Positions 34,166 through 43,420 of a DNA stretch of 64,000 bases are shown in pieces. The notes below the pieces were generated by a model. It had not been told where the DNA came from, made no database searches, and saw nothing but the letters and a program-made list of their open reading frames with translations. Position 1 is the first letter of the stretch. Each line of letters begins with the position of its first letter. Position numbers and translations under genes: made by a program. Source of the stretch: an uncultured Bacteroidota bacterium (GTDB lineage: Bacteria; Bacteroidota; Bacteroidia; Flavobacteriales; Flavobacteriaceae); NCBI GenBank assembly GCA_902560045.1, contig CACEKJ010000001.1:1-64000 (forward strand), given 5' to 3'.

Positions 34166-34206
34166 CAACAAAATGAATAAGAAAAATATGATAATTTTAT
34201 TAAAAT

Positions 34207-35007
34207 TTAAAAAAGTTTCAACACCAAATATTCAAAGACTTTTTGAGGTAAAATAAATTTTAAAATAATGCCAAATCTTTCTAAAAAAGAACCTGAAATA
34301 TATTTTATTTTTGGTTTATCTGTGTTAATTATCTTATAGATTAATTTAGCTACTTTAATCGGGTCTGCTCCTTTTTTAATATTGTCATTCATTTTATCAA
34401 GTGATGATTTATAACTAGTCTCATAACTTGAACCCTTAATAATTGGTGAATGAAATCTGCCCTTTGATATATTTGTCAAATAATCTCCAGGTGCAACACA
34501 GACAATATTTATGTTAAAATCTTTGACCTCCATGTTTAGTGTTTCTGAGATGATATCAAGAGAAGATTTACCTGCACTATATATTGATCTAAATGGAGTT
34601 CCAATATGACCGGCAATTGAAGTAATATTTATAATTAATCCTGAATTGTTTTTTCTCATGTGAGGGAGAACTTTTTTCATAATATTAATCGGTCCATATA
34701 AATTAGTTTTGAAATGTTTTTCAATTTCTTCGTTTGGTGTTTCTTCCATAGGACCGGTAATTCCTACCCCCGCATTGTTAATTAAGACATCTAACTTTCC
34801 ATGCTTTGAAATCACTCTATCAATACATACGTTAATGGAGTCAATCGAGGTTACATCCAACTGTATTAGATTAAAATTAAGATTTTTGTGATTTTCAATA
34901 TTTCTACTTGTTCCGTATACTATATAATCATCTTTGGAACTCAGAAAAGATGCAATTGCCCTACCAATTCCAGATGAACCTCCAGTAATTAAAATAATTT
35001 TTGACAT
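34207..35007 (-). CDS. Short-chain dehydrogenase/reductase
   Basis: A 266-residue classical SDR. It has the cofactor loop TGGSSGIG (8-15), NNAG (77-80), a catalytic Ser near 130 and Tyr143-x3-Lys147 (YSAGK). The C-terminus carries a hydrophobic segment (FGIILKFILPQKVFEYLVL) that could sit on a membrane. The substrate is unknown. Its ATG lies only 12 bases after the 3' end of the SRP RNA on the same strand, so it has no room for its own promoter outside the RNA gene and may depend on read-through. Confidence 0.92.
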   Translation of the reverse strand: MSKIILITGGSSGIGRAIASFLSSKDDYIVYGTSRNIENHKNLNFNLIQLDVTSIDSINVCIDRVISKHGKLDVLINNAGVGITGPMEETPNEEIEKHFKTNLYGPINIMKKVLPHMRKNNSGLIINITSIAGHIGTPFRSIYSAGKSSLDIISETLNMEVKDFNINIVCVAPGDYLTNISKGRFHSPIIKGSSYETSYKSSLDKMNDNIKKGADPIKVAKLIYKIINTDKPKIKYISGSFLERFGIILKFILPQKVFEYLVLKLF

Positions 35008-35019
35008 ATTAATAAAAAA

Positions 35020-35117
35020 ATGGCAAGCTATCTACATCACACTGCTACAACCGAATACCTTTGCTGTGTTCCCACCCTGGAGGATTAATCAGGAGCTAGT
35101 TGTGTAGGACTTGCCAT
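35020..35117 (-). ncRNA. ffs: Bacterial small signal recognition particle RNA (4.5S-type)
   Basis: On the minus strand the ends ATGGCAAG and CTTGCCAT pair to close a long hairpin of about 98 nt, and CCTACACA pairs with TGTGATGTAG further in. The tip reads CAGGGTG-GGAA-CACAGCAAAGG, which matches the conserved SRP domain IV pattern CAGG-x3-GGAA-x3-AGCA...AAGG: a GGAA tetraloop with the symmetric and asymmetric internal loops that bind Ffh. A T-run follows directly (35013-35019). The upstream promoter matches both consensus elements and places the start at the RNA end. It works with Ffh and FtsY in co-translational membrane targeting. Confidence 0.88.
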
Positions 35118-35119
35118 TT

Positions 35120-35151
35120 CAAATATACAATTAAATAAAATTAGAGAACAA
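35120..35151 (-). promoter_or_regulatory. Promoter of the SRP RNA gene (TTG-N21-TATATTTG)
   Basis: On the minus strand a TTG at 35151-35149, a 21-base spacer and an exact TATATTTG at 35127-35120 stand just before the SRP RNA. The predicted RNA 5' end (35115-35117) lies 3-5 bases after the final G, which gives an internal calibration for start sites at the other -7 boxes. Confidence 0.8.
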
Positions 35152-35157
35152 TAAATT

Positions 35158-35189
35158 TTGAGTATGTTTAAAAATATAGCTTAAATTTG
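35158..35189 (+). promoter_or_regulatory. Promoter of the glutaminyl cyclase gene (TTG-N21-TAAATTTG)
   Basis: A TTG at 35158-35160, a 21-base spacer and an exact TAAATTTG at 35182-35189, eight bases before the ATG at 35198. Its -33 element is only six bases from the -33 element of the divergent SRP RNA promoter, so the two are back to back. Confidence 0.75.
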
Positions 35190-35197
35190 AGGTTGTA

Positions 35198-36283
35198 ATG
35201 AAAGTTTTTAAAACATATATATTTATAGTATTACCAATTGTTCTTATTACAATTATATCCTGTAATGGGGTTGACCAAAGTGCTGCTATTTCAATTTCTC
35301 ATAATATTATAAGCGGAAAAATTAAATTAGATGATACCTTAAAAATCAAAGTAAATTTTTTAAAAACTAAAAATTTTAAAAATAATGATTTGAATGATTT
35401 AATGTTTGACTTGAAATCTAACGATAATAATTACGAATTAAAACCATCTTTTTACAACAAAGAAACTAACGAATATTGTTTTCTTTTAAATGAATTTACA
35501 TTAGGTAAAAAAGAGCTCAAAATCTCGTTAAATAACATTTATGAAAGATTGAATTTTACGGTACTTAATGATGTTCGTCCCCTAATATATAATTATGAAA
35601 TTATAAATATTTTTAATAGAAAAAGAAATAATTACACCCAGGGCTTCGAATTTTATAACGACACTCTTTATGAAAGTGTTGGTCAGTATGGTAAGTCAAA
35701 ACTGATTAAGGTTGATTTCAAAAATGGAAAACACCTAAAAGAGTTAAAATTACCAGCTAAATATTTTGCAGAAGGAATTACCATTTTAAATAATAAAATA
35801 CATTTATTAACCTGGAAAGAAAAGGTTGGATTTATTTATAATCTCGACAATTTTAATCAAATTAAAACATTTGAGTACAATGAGAGTAAAGAAGGTTGGG
35901 GTTTCTGTAATGACGGAAATTCATTATATAAGAGTGACGGCACTGAAAAAATATGGATGTTGGATAAAGAAACTTATGAGGAGCAAAATTTTATTGAGAT
36001 ATACACTAATAAAAACAAGGTCGTTGGCTTGAATGAACTAGAATGGATAGAAGGTAAAATATTTGCAAATAGATATCTTTTCAATGGGTTGGCTATTATT
36101 AATCCAAAAAATGGAGCTGTTCAAGGAGTTATTAACTTATCTGATCTCAAAAATAAAGTTACTCAACATGAAAATTTAGATGTGATTAACGGAGTTGCAT
36201 ATAACCCAAAAAGAAAAACAATTTTTGTCACCGGTAAAATGTGGGATAAAATTTTTGAAATTAAAATTTTAGAAAATGAATAA
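35198..36283 (+). CDS. Glutaminyl-peptide cyclotransferase (lipoprotein)
   Basis: A 361-residue lipoprotein (Cys22 in IISC). After an N-terminal Ig-like region (about 25-135), the C-terminal ~220 residues form a five-bladed-propeller glutamine cyclotransferase (plant/bacterial type): NNYTQGFEFYNDTLYESVGQYGKS, FAEGITILNNKIHLLTWKEK, EGWGFCNDG, LNELEWIEGKIFANRY and NGVAYNPKRKTIFVTGK. The enzyme turns an N-terminal Gln of exported proteins into pyroglutamate. This fits the finding that every SPI-exported protein in the window has Gln as predicted mature N-terminus. It overlaps the next gene by 8 nt. Confidence 0.92.
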   Translation: MKVFKTYIFIVLPIVLITIISCNGVDQSAAISISHNIISGKIKLDDTLKIKVNFLKTKNFKNNDLNDLMFDLKSNDNNYELKPSFYNKETNEYCFLLNEFTLGKKELKISLNNIYERLNFTVLNDVRPLIYNYEIINIFNRKRNNYTQGFEFYNDTLYESVGQYGKSKLIKVDFKNGKHLKELKLPAKYFAEGITILNNKIHLLTWKEKVGFIYNLDNFNQIKTFEYNESKEGWGFCNDGNSLYKSDGTEKIWMLDKETYEEQNFIEIYTNKNKVVGLNELEWIEGKIFANRYLFNGLAIINPKNGAVQGVINLSDLKNKVTQHENLDVINGVAYNPKRKTIFVTGKMWDKIFEIKILENE

Positions 36284-37874
36284 TTTTTATCAATTTATTT
36301 TAAAAACTTCATTCATTATAATAATCCTTTCTTTTTGGAATAGCTGTAATGATGAAATCAATTTTGAATTAAACGAAAATTTATTAGAATTTTCAAAGGA
36401 TACAGTATATCTAGACACTGTATTTACTAATATAGGATCTAGCACATATAATCTAAAAGTTTATAACAATTCAAGTGACAATATTATAATCCCTGAAATT
36501 AAGTTAGCAAATGGTCAGGGCTCATATTACAGGCTAAATGTTGACGGAATATATAACCAAAATGATGAAAATGGAAAAAGGTTTGAAAACATTGAGCTTT
36601 TAGCTAACGATAGCTTATACATATTTGTTGAAACCACAATAGATATAAACGAAATAAACAATCTTCAACAATCCTTTTTATATCAGGACAAAATTGAATT
36701 TTTAAATCTTAATAATACACAATATGTTGAATTGGTTACTTTGGTTAAAGACGCTGTTTTTATATATCCTGAAAGGTATGAAGACAATCAGGATTATACA
36801 TACGAAACGCTTTCAATTGATTTTAACGGAGACGGGGTAAACGAAGAAACCAATATTAGAGGTAGGTTTTTAACAAATGAAGAGCTTAATTTCACCAACG
36901 AAAAACCCTATGTGATTTACGGCTATGCTGCTGTGAATAGCGGAGATGAATTGATTATTGAAAAGGGATCAAGAATACATTTTCATGAAAATTCTGGAAT
37001 TATTGTTACAGAAGGAGCTAGTATAAAAACATATGGAGAAATTAGTTTAGATTCTGAATTATATGAAAATGAAGTGATTTTTGAAGGTGATAGGCTTGAA
37101 CCATCATTTGAGGATATTCCTGGTCAATGGGGTGCGATCTGGTTGTTAAATGGTAGTATAGAAAACGAATTTAATTACACTACAATTAAAAATAGCTCTA
37201 TAGGAATATACACTGTTGGAGGTCAAAATGATTCTGAATATCAGTTGAGCTTGAAAAATGTAAAAATATTCAATTCTAGTAATTTTGGGGTTCTTGCAAG
37301 ATCCTCGTCTATTTTTGCAGAAAACACCATTATCAACAAATCTGGTCAATCATCATTTGCAGCTACTTACGGAGGGAATTATGATTTAAACCATTGTACA
37401 ATTTCTAATTATTGGAATTTAGGATTAAGACAATATCCATCTTTATTGGCAAATAATTTTTTTATTGACTCTGACGAAAATGAATTTGTAAACGAAAATT
37501 TTCAGTTGTCAATAAGTAATTCAATAATATCTGGTAATCAAAATATTGAATTTCTAATCGAACAACTTGGAAACCAAAATCTTGATTTTAATTTTATTAA
37601 CTCTTTAATAAAATTTAACGATGTAAGTGATTACTTTTCTGATGAAATCAATTATGATTTTTCAAATTCAGAAAAGTACAATAATATCTATCTAAATTTA
37701 AACTCAAGTTTTATCGAACCCTTTGAAAATGATTTAAGAATTGATCAAAATTCTGAAATAATAGGTTTAGGAAGTATTGAATTTGCTGAAATTACACCGT
37801 TTGACATTCTAAATACTAATAGATTAAATTCTCCAGATCTTGGAGCTTATCAGCATATAATTATAGAAGATTAA
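36276..37874 (+). CDS. Lipoprotein with predicted right-handed parallel beta-helix
   Basis: A 532-residue lipoprotein (Cys24 in WNSC, followed by the acidic NDEINFE). Residues ~30-160 resemble an Ig-like domain ([20 protein letters not shown]). Residues ~200-450 contain short strand repeats with Asn/Ser turns ([56 protein letters not shown]) typical of pectate-lyase-like beta-helices. There is no recognisable catalytic triad. The 8-nt overlap with glutaminyl cyclase implies co-expression. The acidic residues after Cys resemble Bacteroidota surface-export signals; this is inference. The function is unknown. Confidence 0.82.
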   Translation: MNNFYQFILKTSFIIIILSFWNSCNDEINFELNENLLEFSKDTVYLDTVFTNIGSSTYNLKVYNNSSDNIIIPEIKLANGQGSYYRLNVDGIYNQNDENGKRFENIELLANDSLYIFVETTIDINEINNLQQSFLYQDKIEFLNLNNTQYVELVTLVKDAVFIYPERYEDNQDYTYETLSIDFNGDGVNEETNIRGRFLTNEELNFTNEKPYVIYGYAAVNSGDELIIEKGSRIHFHENSGIIVTEGASIKTYGEISLDSELYENEVIFEGDRLEPSFEDIPGQWGAIWLLNGSIENEFNYTTIKNSSIGIYTVGGQNDSEYQLSLKNVKIFNSSNFGVLARSSSIFAENTIINKSGQSSFAATYGGNYDLNHCTISNYWNLGLRQYPSLLANNFFIDSDENEFVNENFQLSISNSIISGNQNIEFLIEQLGNQNLDFNFINSLIKFNDVSDYFSDEINYDFSNSEKYNNIYLNLNSSFIEPFENDLRIDQNSEIIGLGSIEFAEITPFDILNTNRLNSPDLGAYQHIIIED

Positions 37875-39145
37875 CAAGCAAAAAGTGGTCTTTTTTTCAT
37901 AAAATCAATGACTTGAGAACCGATTTTATGCAAGGAGTCCAAATCGTTGTGATTAATGATTGCTCTGTCAATAAAATCTACAATTACACCCATATCCTCC
38001 TCTTTTAATCCTCTAGTAGTTATCGCAGCAGTACCTACTCTAATTCCTGATGTTACAAAAGGGGATTTATCATCAAACGGAACCATATTTTTGTTTACAG
38101 TGATCTCAGCAGTACCTAATATAGCCTCTGCATCTTTTCCTGTAATATTTTTATTTCTTAAGTCAATTAGCATCATGTGATTGTCCGTACCTCCAGAAAT
38201 AATATTATACCCCCTTTTTAAAAATTCATCAGACATTACCTTTGCATTTTTTTTGACCTGAAGAATATAATGTAAAAACTCTTCTGAAAGAGCTTCTTTG
38301 AAGGCAACAGCCTTAGCAGCAACAACATGTTCTAGGGGCCCACCCTGATTTCCTGGAAAGATTGCTGAATCTAAAAGCGATGACATCTTCCTTAAATTGC
38401 CATTTTTGAGTCTTTTACCAAATGGATTATCAAAATCATTACCCATTAAAATTAAACCACCCCTAGGGCCTCTTAAGGTTTTATGGGTTGTAGTGGTTAC
38501 AATATGACAATGTGGAATTGGATCATTTAAAATACCTTTTGCTATCAAACCTGAGGGATGTGAAATATCTGCTAATAGGAGAGCATTAACAGAATCGGCA
38601 ATTTTTCTGAATCTTTTGAAATCAATATCTCTGGAATATGCTGAAGCCCCTGCGATAATCATCTTAGGCATTTCTTCTTTTGCAATTCTTTCAATATCAT
38701 CGTAATCTAGCATTCCTGTATTCTTATCTACACCATAAAAGACAGGATTGTATAATTTACCAGAAAAGTTTACACTAGATCCGTGGGTTAAATGACCACC
38801 GTGTGACAAATCAAATCCTAATATCTTATCCCCTGGATTTAGACAAGCGAAAAAGACAGCAGAATTTGCTTGACTTCCAGAATGTGGCTGGACATTAGCC
38901 CAGCAAGCACCAAATAACTCCATGGCTCTTGAAATAGCTAAGGATTCAATTTCGTCTACAACCTGACAACCACCATAATATCGTTTACCTGGATAACCCT
39001 CAGCATATTTGTTGGTTAAAATTGAACCTGTAGCAGACATTACCTGATCACTTGTAAAGTTTTCAGATGCAATTAATTCAATTCCTTCAATTTGACGTTT
39101 TTTTTCATCATCAATTAAACTAAATATCTCCTTATCTTTTTGCAT
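37871..39145 (-). CDS. glyA: Serine hydroxymethyltransferase
   Basis: A 424-residue PLP enzyme interconverting serine plus THF with glycine plus methylene-THF. It has [28 protein letters not shown], the PLP Lys222 in [15 protein letters not shown], and NHMMLIDLR. Length is normal. Its stop shares TTAA with the beta-helix gene stop. A -7 box (39170-39177) lies about 25 bases upstream of the ATG. Confidence 0.98.
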   Translation of the reverse strand: MQKDKEIFSLIDDEKKRQIEGIELIASENFTSDQVMSATGSILTNKYAEGYPGKRYYGGCQVVDEIESLAISRAMELFGACWANVQPHSGSQANSAVFFACLNPGDKILGFDLSHGGHLTHGSSVNFSGKLYNPVFYGVDKNTGMLDYDDIERIAKEEMPKMIIAGASAYSRDIDFKRFRKIADSVNALLLADISHPSGLIAKGILNDPIPHCHIVTTTTHKTLRGPRGGLILMGNDFDNPFGKRLKNGNLRKMSSLLDSAIFPGNQGGPLEHVVAAKAVAFKEALSEEFLHYILQVKKNAKVMSDEFLKRGYNIISGGTDNHMMLIDLRNKNITGKDAEAILGTAEITVNKNMVPFDDKSPFVTSGIRVGTAAITTRGLKEEDMGVIVDFIDRAIINHNDLDSLHKIGSQVIDFMKKRPLFAC

Positions 39146-39169
39146 ATTTGTATATATAATTAATTAATA

Positions 39170-39177
39170 CAAAATTA
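39170..39177 (-). promoter_or_regulatory. Candidate -7 box TAATTTTG for glyA
   Basis: An exact TAnnTTTG match on the minus strand in the 103-bp divergent spacer between glyA and the lipoprotein gene. No TTG is at the usual -33 distance. The rest of the spacer is AT-rich with short self-complementary runs and nothing else I can assign. Confidence 0.45.
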
Positions 39178-39248
39178 ATCAATTGATAAAAAAAAATATT
39201 AGAATTAATAACATTAATACATTACTTATTAATACTTAATTAACAGCT

Positions 39249-40409
39249 ATGAAACTCAAACATATAATAATATTATTCCTTTCAATATGCTTTAGCTGCA
39301 GTCCTGTAAAAAAAATAAATGAAAATGTTATTTCTGGAGAATTTGACAAAGCAATTAATAAAACTATTGATCAATTAAAAAAAACAAAAAACAAAAAGAA
39401 AAAGGATCAATATGAATTAATCCTTAAAGATATTTTTAGTAGATCAGTGATTAAGTCTCAAAATAAAATTTCCAGTTTAAAAAAAGACAGAAACCCTGAA
39501 TTTTATTATGAAATTTATCTTGAATATCAAAAGTTAATTGATAGACAAAATAAATTAATGAATATTTCGTCAAACAGTTTAAGATTTGATTTTAAAAATT
39601 ACGATAATGATCATATAGAATTTAGATATAAAACATCGGATTATTATTTGGAGCTATCAAAATCACTAATTTCAAAAAATGATAAGATAGCCTACAGAAA
39701 TGCCTACGATTATTTATTTATAATAGAATCCATAAATCCAAATTATCTGGAAACTAGATCGTTAATTAATTTATGCTTATCAAAAGGAAAAGATCATATT
39801 TTATTAAATGTTCTGAACGAATCAAATTCAGTCATTTACAAAGAACTTCAAAAAGATATTTTAAACATTAACGGTTATGATATAAATTCTAAATGGAAAT
39901 CTTTTCACAGTACAAAAGATGATTATAACGGAAATATAGATTTTTATATTGATTTGGCATTTAAAGCATTTATCATCTCCCCCGAAAGGATTCTTGAAAA
40001 AGAAAATGTAAAAGAAAAAAATATTAAAGATGGTTATACTTATCAATTAGATGATAACGGAAATGTAATGAAGGATAGTTTAGGAAATGATATTAAAATT
40101 GATAAAATTGTTACAATTTTGGCTAAGACCAAAGAATTCAGTCAATCAAAATCTGCTAAAGTTATTGCTGAGGTAAGATATTATGATAACAAAAAGAATT
40201 TAATCGAAAAATTCCCACTTGAAAGTGAATTTTGGTTTAGAAACATATATCTTGAATTTTCAGGTGATAAAAGAGTTTTAAGCAAAAAAGACAAAAGACT
40301 TCTTAAAGGAGGGTTTTTACCTTTTCCACCAGATGAAGTTTTACTATTTAATAATTCTGAAAACATCAAACAAAAATTAAAATATATAATATATAATTCA
40401 ACAGAATAA
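39249..40409 (+). CDS. Lipoprotein of unknown function, possibly TPR-like N-terminus
   Basis: A 386-residue lipoprotein with lipobox SICFSC (Cys17). The first ~230 residues are helical and very rich in Lys and Asn, with hints of helical repeats (FDKAINKTIDQLKKTKNKKK, YEIYLEYQKLIDRQNK, AYRNAYDYLFIIESINPNYL). The last ~120 residues look strand-rich (KVIAEVRYYDNKKNLIEKFP) and could form a compact beta domain. I recognise no named family. It lies 6 bp upstream of smpB, so it is probably co-transcribed. Confidence 0.78.
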   Translation: MKLKHIIILFLSICFSCSPVKKINENVISGEFDKAINKTIDQLKKTKNKKKKDQYELILKDIFSRSVIKSQNKISSLKKDRNPEFYYEIYLEYQKLIDRQNKLMNISSNSLRFDFKNYDNDHIEFRYKTSDYYLELSKSLISKNDKIAYRNAYDYLFIIESINPNYLETRSLINLCLSKGKDHILLNVLNESNSVIYKELQKDILNINGYDINSKWKSFHSTKDDYNGNIDFYIDLAFKAFIISPERILEKENVKEKNIKDGYTYQLDDNGNVMKDSLGNDIKIDKIVTILAKTKEFSQSKSAKVIAEVRYYDNKKNLIEKFPLESEFWFRNIYLEFSGDKRVLSKKDKRLLKGGFLPFPPDEVLLFNNSENIKQKLKYIIYNSTE

Positions 40410-40415
40410 TATATC

Positions 40416-40871
40416 ATGAAAAATAAGGTTCATATAATAAACAAGAAAGCAAAATTTGAATACATTCTAAATGATTCGTTTATTTCTGGTATTGTATTAA
40501 CCGGATCTGAGATTAAATCTATCAGAAATAACAAAGTTTCAATAAGAGAAGGATTCTGTAAATTTTTAGAAGATGAACTATTTATAATTAATATGAATAT
40601 TGAAAAATATGAATTTTCTAATGATGAAGTTTATAACCCAAAGAGACAAAGAAAATTATTGTTAAATAAAAAAGAGTTGGGTAAACTTAAAAAATCTGTT
40701 GAACAAAAAGGCACCTCGATTATTCCTTATCGATTATTTATAAATGATAAGGGATTTGCAAAGATTGAAATATTCACAGCTACAGGTAAAAAATTATTTG
40801 ACAAAAGATCTTCTATAAAAGAAAGAGACAATAAAAGAAGCTTAGAAAAAATAAACAAAAAAAGGAGTTAA
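40416..40871 (+). CDS. smpB: SsrA-binding protein SmpB
   Basis: A 151-residue tmRNA-binding protein needed for trans-translation of stalled ribosomes. It has NKKAKFEYILNDSFISGIVL, GSEIKSIRNNKVSIREGFC, the ILTGSEIKS-type barrel core, and the basic C-terminal tail (DKRSSIKERDNKRSLEK) that enters the mRNA channel. The tmRNA gene is not in this window. It abuts pcm stop to stop with no gap. Confidence 0.97.
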   Translation: MKNKVHIINKKAKFEYILNDSFISGIVLTGSEIKSIRNNKVSIREGFCKFLEDELFIINMNIEKYEFSNDEVYNPKRQRKLLLNKKELGKLKKSVEQKGTSIIPYRLFINDKGFAKIEIFTATGKKLFDKRSSIKERDNKRSLEKINKKRS

Positions 40872-41513
40872 TTATTTTATATTTTTTAACATAGGAACAA
40901 ACTGAAAATCACCAAAAATTTTAGTTTCAAAATCTGATTCAGATATTTTAATCACTAATTTCATTTTTTGAACCTCTTCCCCTACTGGAATTACCATTCT
41001 GCCTCCAATTTTTAATTGATTGATTAATTTTTCTGGTATTTCAGATGCACCTGCAGTAACAATAATTGAATCGTATGGTGCTTCTTCGGAATATCCAAGA
41101 TAACCATCGCCATAGATCATTTTTTTTGGACGGTAATTAATAGATGGCAAAAAAACAGAAGTTTTTCTAAAGAGTTCTTTTATTCTTTCTATAGTATAAA
41201 CTTTTGCACCCATATGACATAGTATAGCAGCCTGATATCCACTTCCTGTACCAATTTCTAGTATTTTATGATCTTTTTTAACATTTAATAACTCTGTTTG
41301 AAAAGCTACAGTAAATGGCTGAGATATTGTTTGTCCTGATGCAATGGGAAATGCTTTGTCTTGGTATGCGTGATCCAAAAATCCTGAATCCATAAATAAA
41401 TGTCTTGGAACACTTTTTACGGCTTCTAAAACAGAATCATCTTTAATTCCTTTTGTTTTTAAATCTAAAACAAGTTTGTTTCTTAGCCCTTTGTGTTTAA
41501 AAGAATCCTGCAT
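40872..41513 (-). CDS. pcm: Protein-L-isoaspartate O-methyltransferase
   Basis: A 213-residue SAM-dependent enzyme that repairs isoaspartyl residues. It has VPRHLFM, AFPIASGQTISQPFTVAFQTELL, the SAM loop EIGTGSGYQAAIL, and IIVTAGASEIPEKLINQLK followed by GGRMVIPVG. Length is normal. It starts at ATG 41513 and is divergent from the Gfo/Idh gene across 64 bp. There is no intergenic base between its stop and that of smpB. Confidence 0.96.
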   Translation of the reverse strand: MQDSFKHKGLRNKLVLDLKTKGIKDDSVLEAVKSVPRHLFMDSGFLDHAYQDKAFPIASGQTISQPFTVAFQTELLNVKKDHKILEIGTGSGYQAAILCHMGAKVYTIERIKELFRKTSVFLPSINYRPKKMIYGDGYLGYSEEAPYDSIIVTAGASEIPEKLINQLKIGGRMVIPVGEEVQKMKLVIKISESDFETKIFGDFQFVPMLKNIK

Positions 41514-41558
41514 TCAATATTTTAAAATTAAATTTAAAACATATTAGTATCAAAATAT

Positions 41559-41566
41559 TAAATTTG
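41559..41566 (+). promoter_or_regulatory. Candidate -7 box TAAATTTG for the Gfo/Idh operon
   Basis: An exact TAnnTTTG match 11 bases upstream of the ATG at 41578. It would drive the five-gene run to miaA. No -33 TTG is evident. Confidence 0.5.
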
Positions 41567-41577
41567 TAAAAAAAAAT

Positions 41578-42534
41578 ATGCTAAAAGTAGGGGTTGTTGG
41601 TTGTGGCCATTTAGGAAAAATTCATACTAAACTTTTATCTCAATCTGAAAATTATAAACTGATCGGTATATACGATAAAGATAATGAGGAGTCGATTCGA
41701 GTTTCTAATGAATTCAAATGCACATCCTTTGAAAGTTTTGATTCACTTTTAGATTCAGTAGATGTTATAGATATTGTTGCACCAACTCCTTTTCATTTCA
41801 ATTATGCGAAACAAGCCATTAATAAAAACAAGCATGTGTTCATAGAAAAACCTGTCTGCACCACATCTAAAGAATCAGAAGAACTTATAAAATTAGGAGA
41901 TTTAAAAAATGTCAAGATACAAGTTGGACATGTTGAAAGGTTCAATCCTGCATTCACTAAAGTTGAGAGTGAAATTAGTAAACCGATGTTTATAGAATCT
42001 CATAGACTTGCAAAGTTTAACCCAAGAGGTACTGATGTTTCTGTGGTTTTAGATTTAATGATTCACGACATAGATATAATTTTAAAAACTGTTGATTCAA
42101 AAGTCAAAGATATTTTATCAAGTGGAGTTTCTGTTATCAGTGAAACCCCTGATATAGCAAACGCTAGGATTGAATTTGAAAACGGATGTGTGGCTAATCT
42201 TACTGCAAGCAGGGTTTCATTAAAAAATATGAGAAAAACCAGATTTTTTCAAAGTGGGAAATACATTTCAGTTGATTTTTTAAATAAAGAATCTGAAGTA
42301 GTTGAAATTGATTCAGATAATAATGCTATTCCTATAATGACACTTGAATTAGCAAACGGAATCAAAAAAAATATTGTCTTTAATAAACCTAAAATAAAAG
42401 AGAATAATGCGATATTAGATGAGCTGAATAGTTTTGCTGAATCTATTAATAAAAATAAAGTTCCAAAAGTTAATATTACTGATGGTCACAATGCATTAGA
42501 TATAGCTCTAAAAATAATTGCAAATTTTAAATAA
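41578..42534 (+). CDS. Gfo/Idh/MocA-family oxidoreductase
   Basis: A 318-residue NAD(P)-dependent oxidoreductase. The Rossmann loop is KVGVVGCGHLGKIHTKLL, the conserved HVFIEKPVCTT carries the EKP motif, and MIHDIDI with the catalytic-type His follows. The substrate is probably a sugar or sugar-like compound but cannot be specified. It is the first gene of a plus-strand operon, with 1 nt before the 3-hydroxyacyl-CoA dehydrogenase gene. Confidence 0.92.
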   Translation: MLKVGVVGCGHLGKIHTKLLSQSENYKLIGIYDKDNEESIRVSNEFKCTSFESFDSLLDSVDVIDIVAPTPFHFNYAKQAINKNKHVFIEKPVCTTSKESEELIKLGDLKNVKIQVGHVERFNPAFTKVESEISKPMFIESHRLAKFNPRGTDVSVVLDLMIHDIDIILKTVDSKVKDILSSGVSVISETPDIANARIEFENGCVANLTASRVSLKNMRKTRFFQSGKYISVDFLNKESEVVEIDSDNNAIPIMTLELANGIKKNIVFNKPKIKENNAILDELNSFAESINKNKVPKVNITDGHNALDIALKIIANFK

Positions 42535-42535
42535 A

Positions 42536-43420
42536 ATGAAAAATATCTCTGTCATAGGTTGTGGTACAATGGGTAATGGTATCGCACAAACATTTGCTCA
42601 GTATAATTACAATGTTATCCTATATGATATAAGCAAAGAAGCTTTAGACAAAGCAATGCTTGTAATTAATAAAAATCTTGGAAGAATGGTCATAAAAGAT
42701 GTTATTTCCGAAGAAAAAAAGAATATTACCCTAAAAAACATAATTACAACTACAGATTTTAACATGATAAAGAAGTCTGATTTGGTTATTGAAGCAGTAA
42801 GTGAAAACCTAGATTTAAAAAAATCAATTTTTAAAAAATTAGATTTAGAATGTGGTAAAGACACAATCCTAGCTTCCAATACCTCCTCAATTTCTATAAC
42901 CGAATTAGCAGAATCTACTAATAGAAAGGATAAAGTAATAGGAATGCATTTCATGAATCCAGTACCTATTATGAGCCTAGTGGAAATAATAAACTCGAAG
43001 CATACAAGTACAACTACAACGGAAACTATTATTGAAATTTCTGAAAAACTAGGTAAAATTCCGTTAACTGTCAATGATTATCCTGGTTTCATATCTAACA
43101 GAATCCTGATGCCAATGATTAATGAAGCAATCGAGGCATTGGAAGATGGGGTATCAACTGTTAAGAACATTGATGGAATTATGAAACTAGGTATGGGTCA
43201 TCCAATGGGACCTTTACAATTAGCTGATTTAATAGGTTTAGATGTTTGTAAATCTATATTAGAGGTTATGTTTAAAGGAATTAATAAAAACAAATATGTG
43301 CCAAATAAATTACTAATTGAACTTGTAGAAGATGGAAAGCTTGGGGTTAAATCTGGAGAAGGTTTTTATGATTACAGTAACTCTAAAAAAGCTGAAATAG
43401 TTTCAAAAAGATTTTGTTAA
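42536..43420 (+). CDS. 3-hydroxybutyryl-CoA dehydrogenase family protein
   Basis: A 294-residue NAD-dependent enzyme that oxidises 3-hydroxyacyl-CoA. It has SVIGCGTMGNGIAQTFAQ, ASNTSSISITELA, the catalytic-His region GMHFMNPVPIM, NDYPGFISNRILMPMINEA and MKLGMGHPMGPLQLADLIGL. The ATG at 42536 is chosen because it starts directly at the Rossmann strand; an in-frame TTG upstream would overlap the previous gene. Its stop overlaps the yggS ATG by one base (TAATG). The chain-length preference (butyryl type) is inferred from size. Confidence 0.93.
   Translation: MKNISVIGCGTMGNGIAQTFAQYNYNVILYDISKEALDKAMLVINKNLGRMVIKDVISEEKKNITLKNIITTTDFNMIKKSDLVIEAVSENLDLKKSIFKKLDLECGKDTILASNTSSISITELAESTNRKDKVIGMHFMNPVPIMSLVEIINSKHTSTTTTETIIEISEKLGKIPLTVNDYPGFISNRILMPMINEAIEALEDGVSTVKNIDGIMKLGMGHPMGPLQLADLIGLDVCKSILEVMFKGINKNKYVPNKLLIELVEDGKLGVKSGEGFYDYSNSKKAEIVSKRFC

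Noticed and set aside
42607-43074. Minus-strand 155-codon frame inside the 3-hydroxyacyl-CoA dehydrogenase gene
   Set aside because: It is a shadow of a clear, conserved gene; the composition is the complement of its codons.
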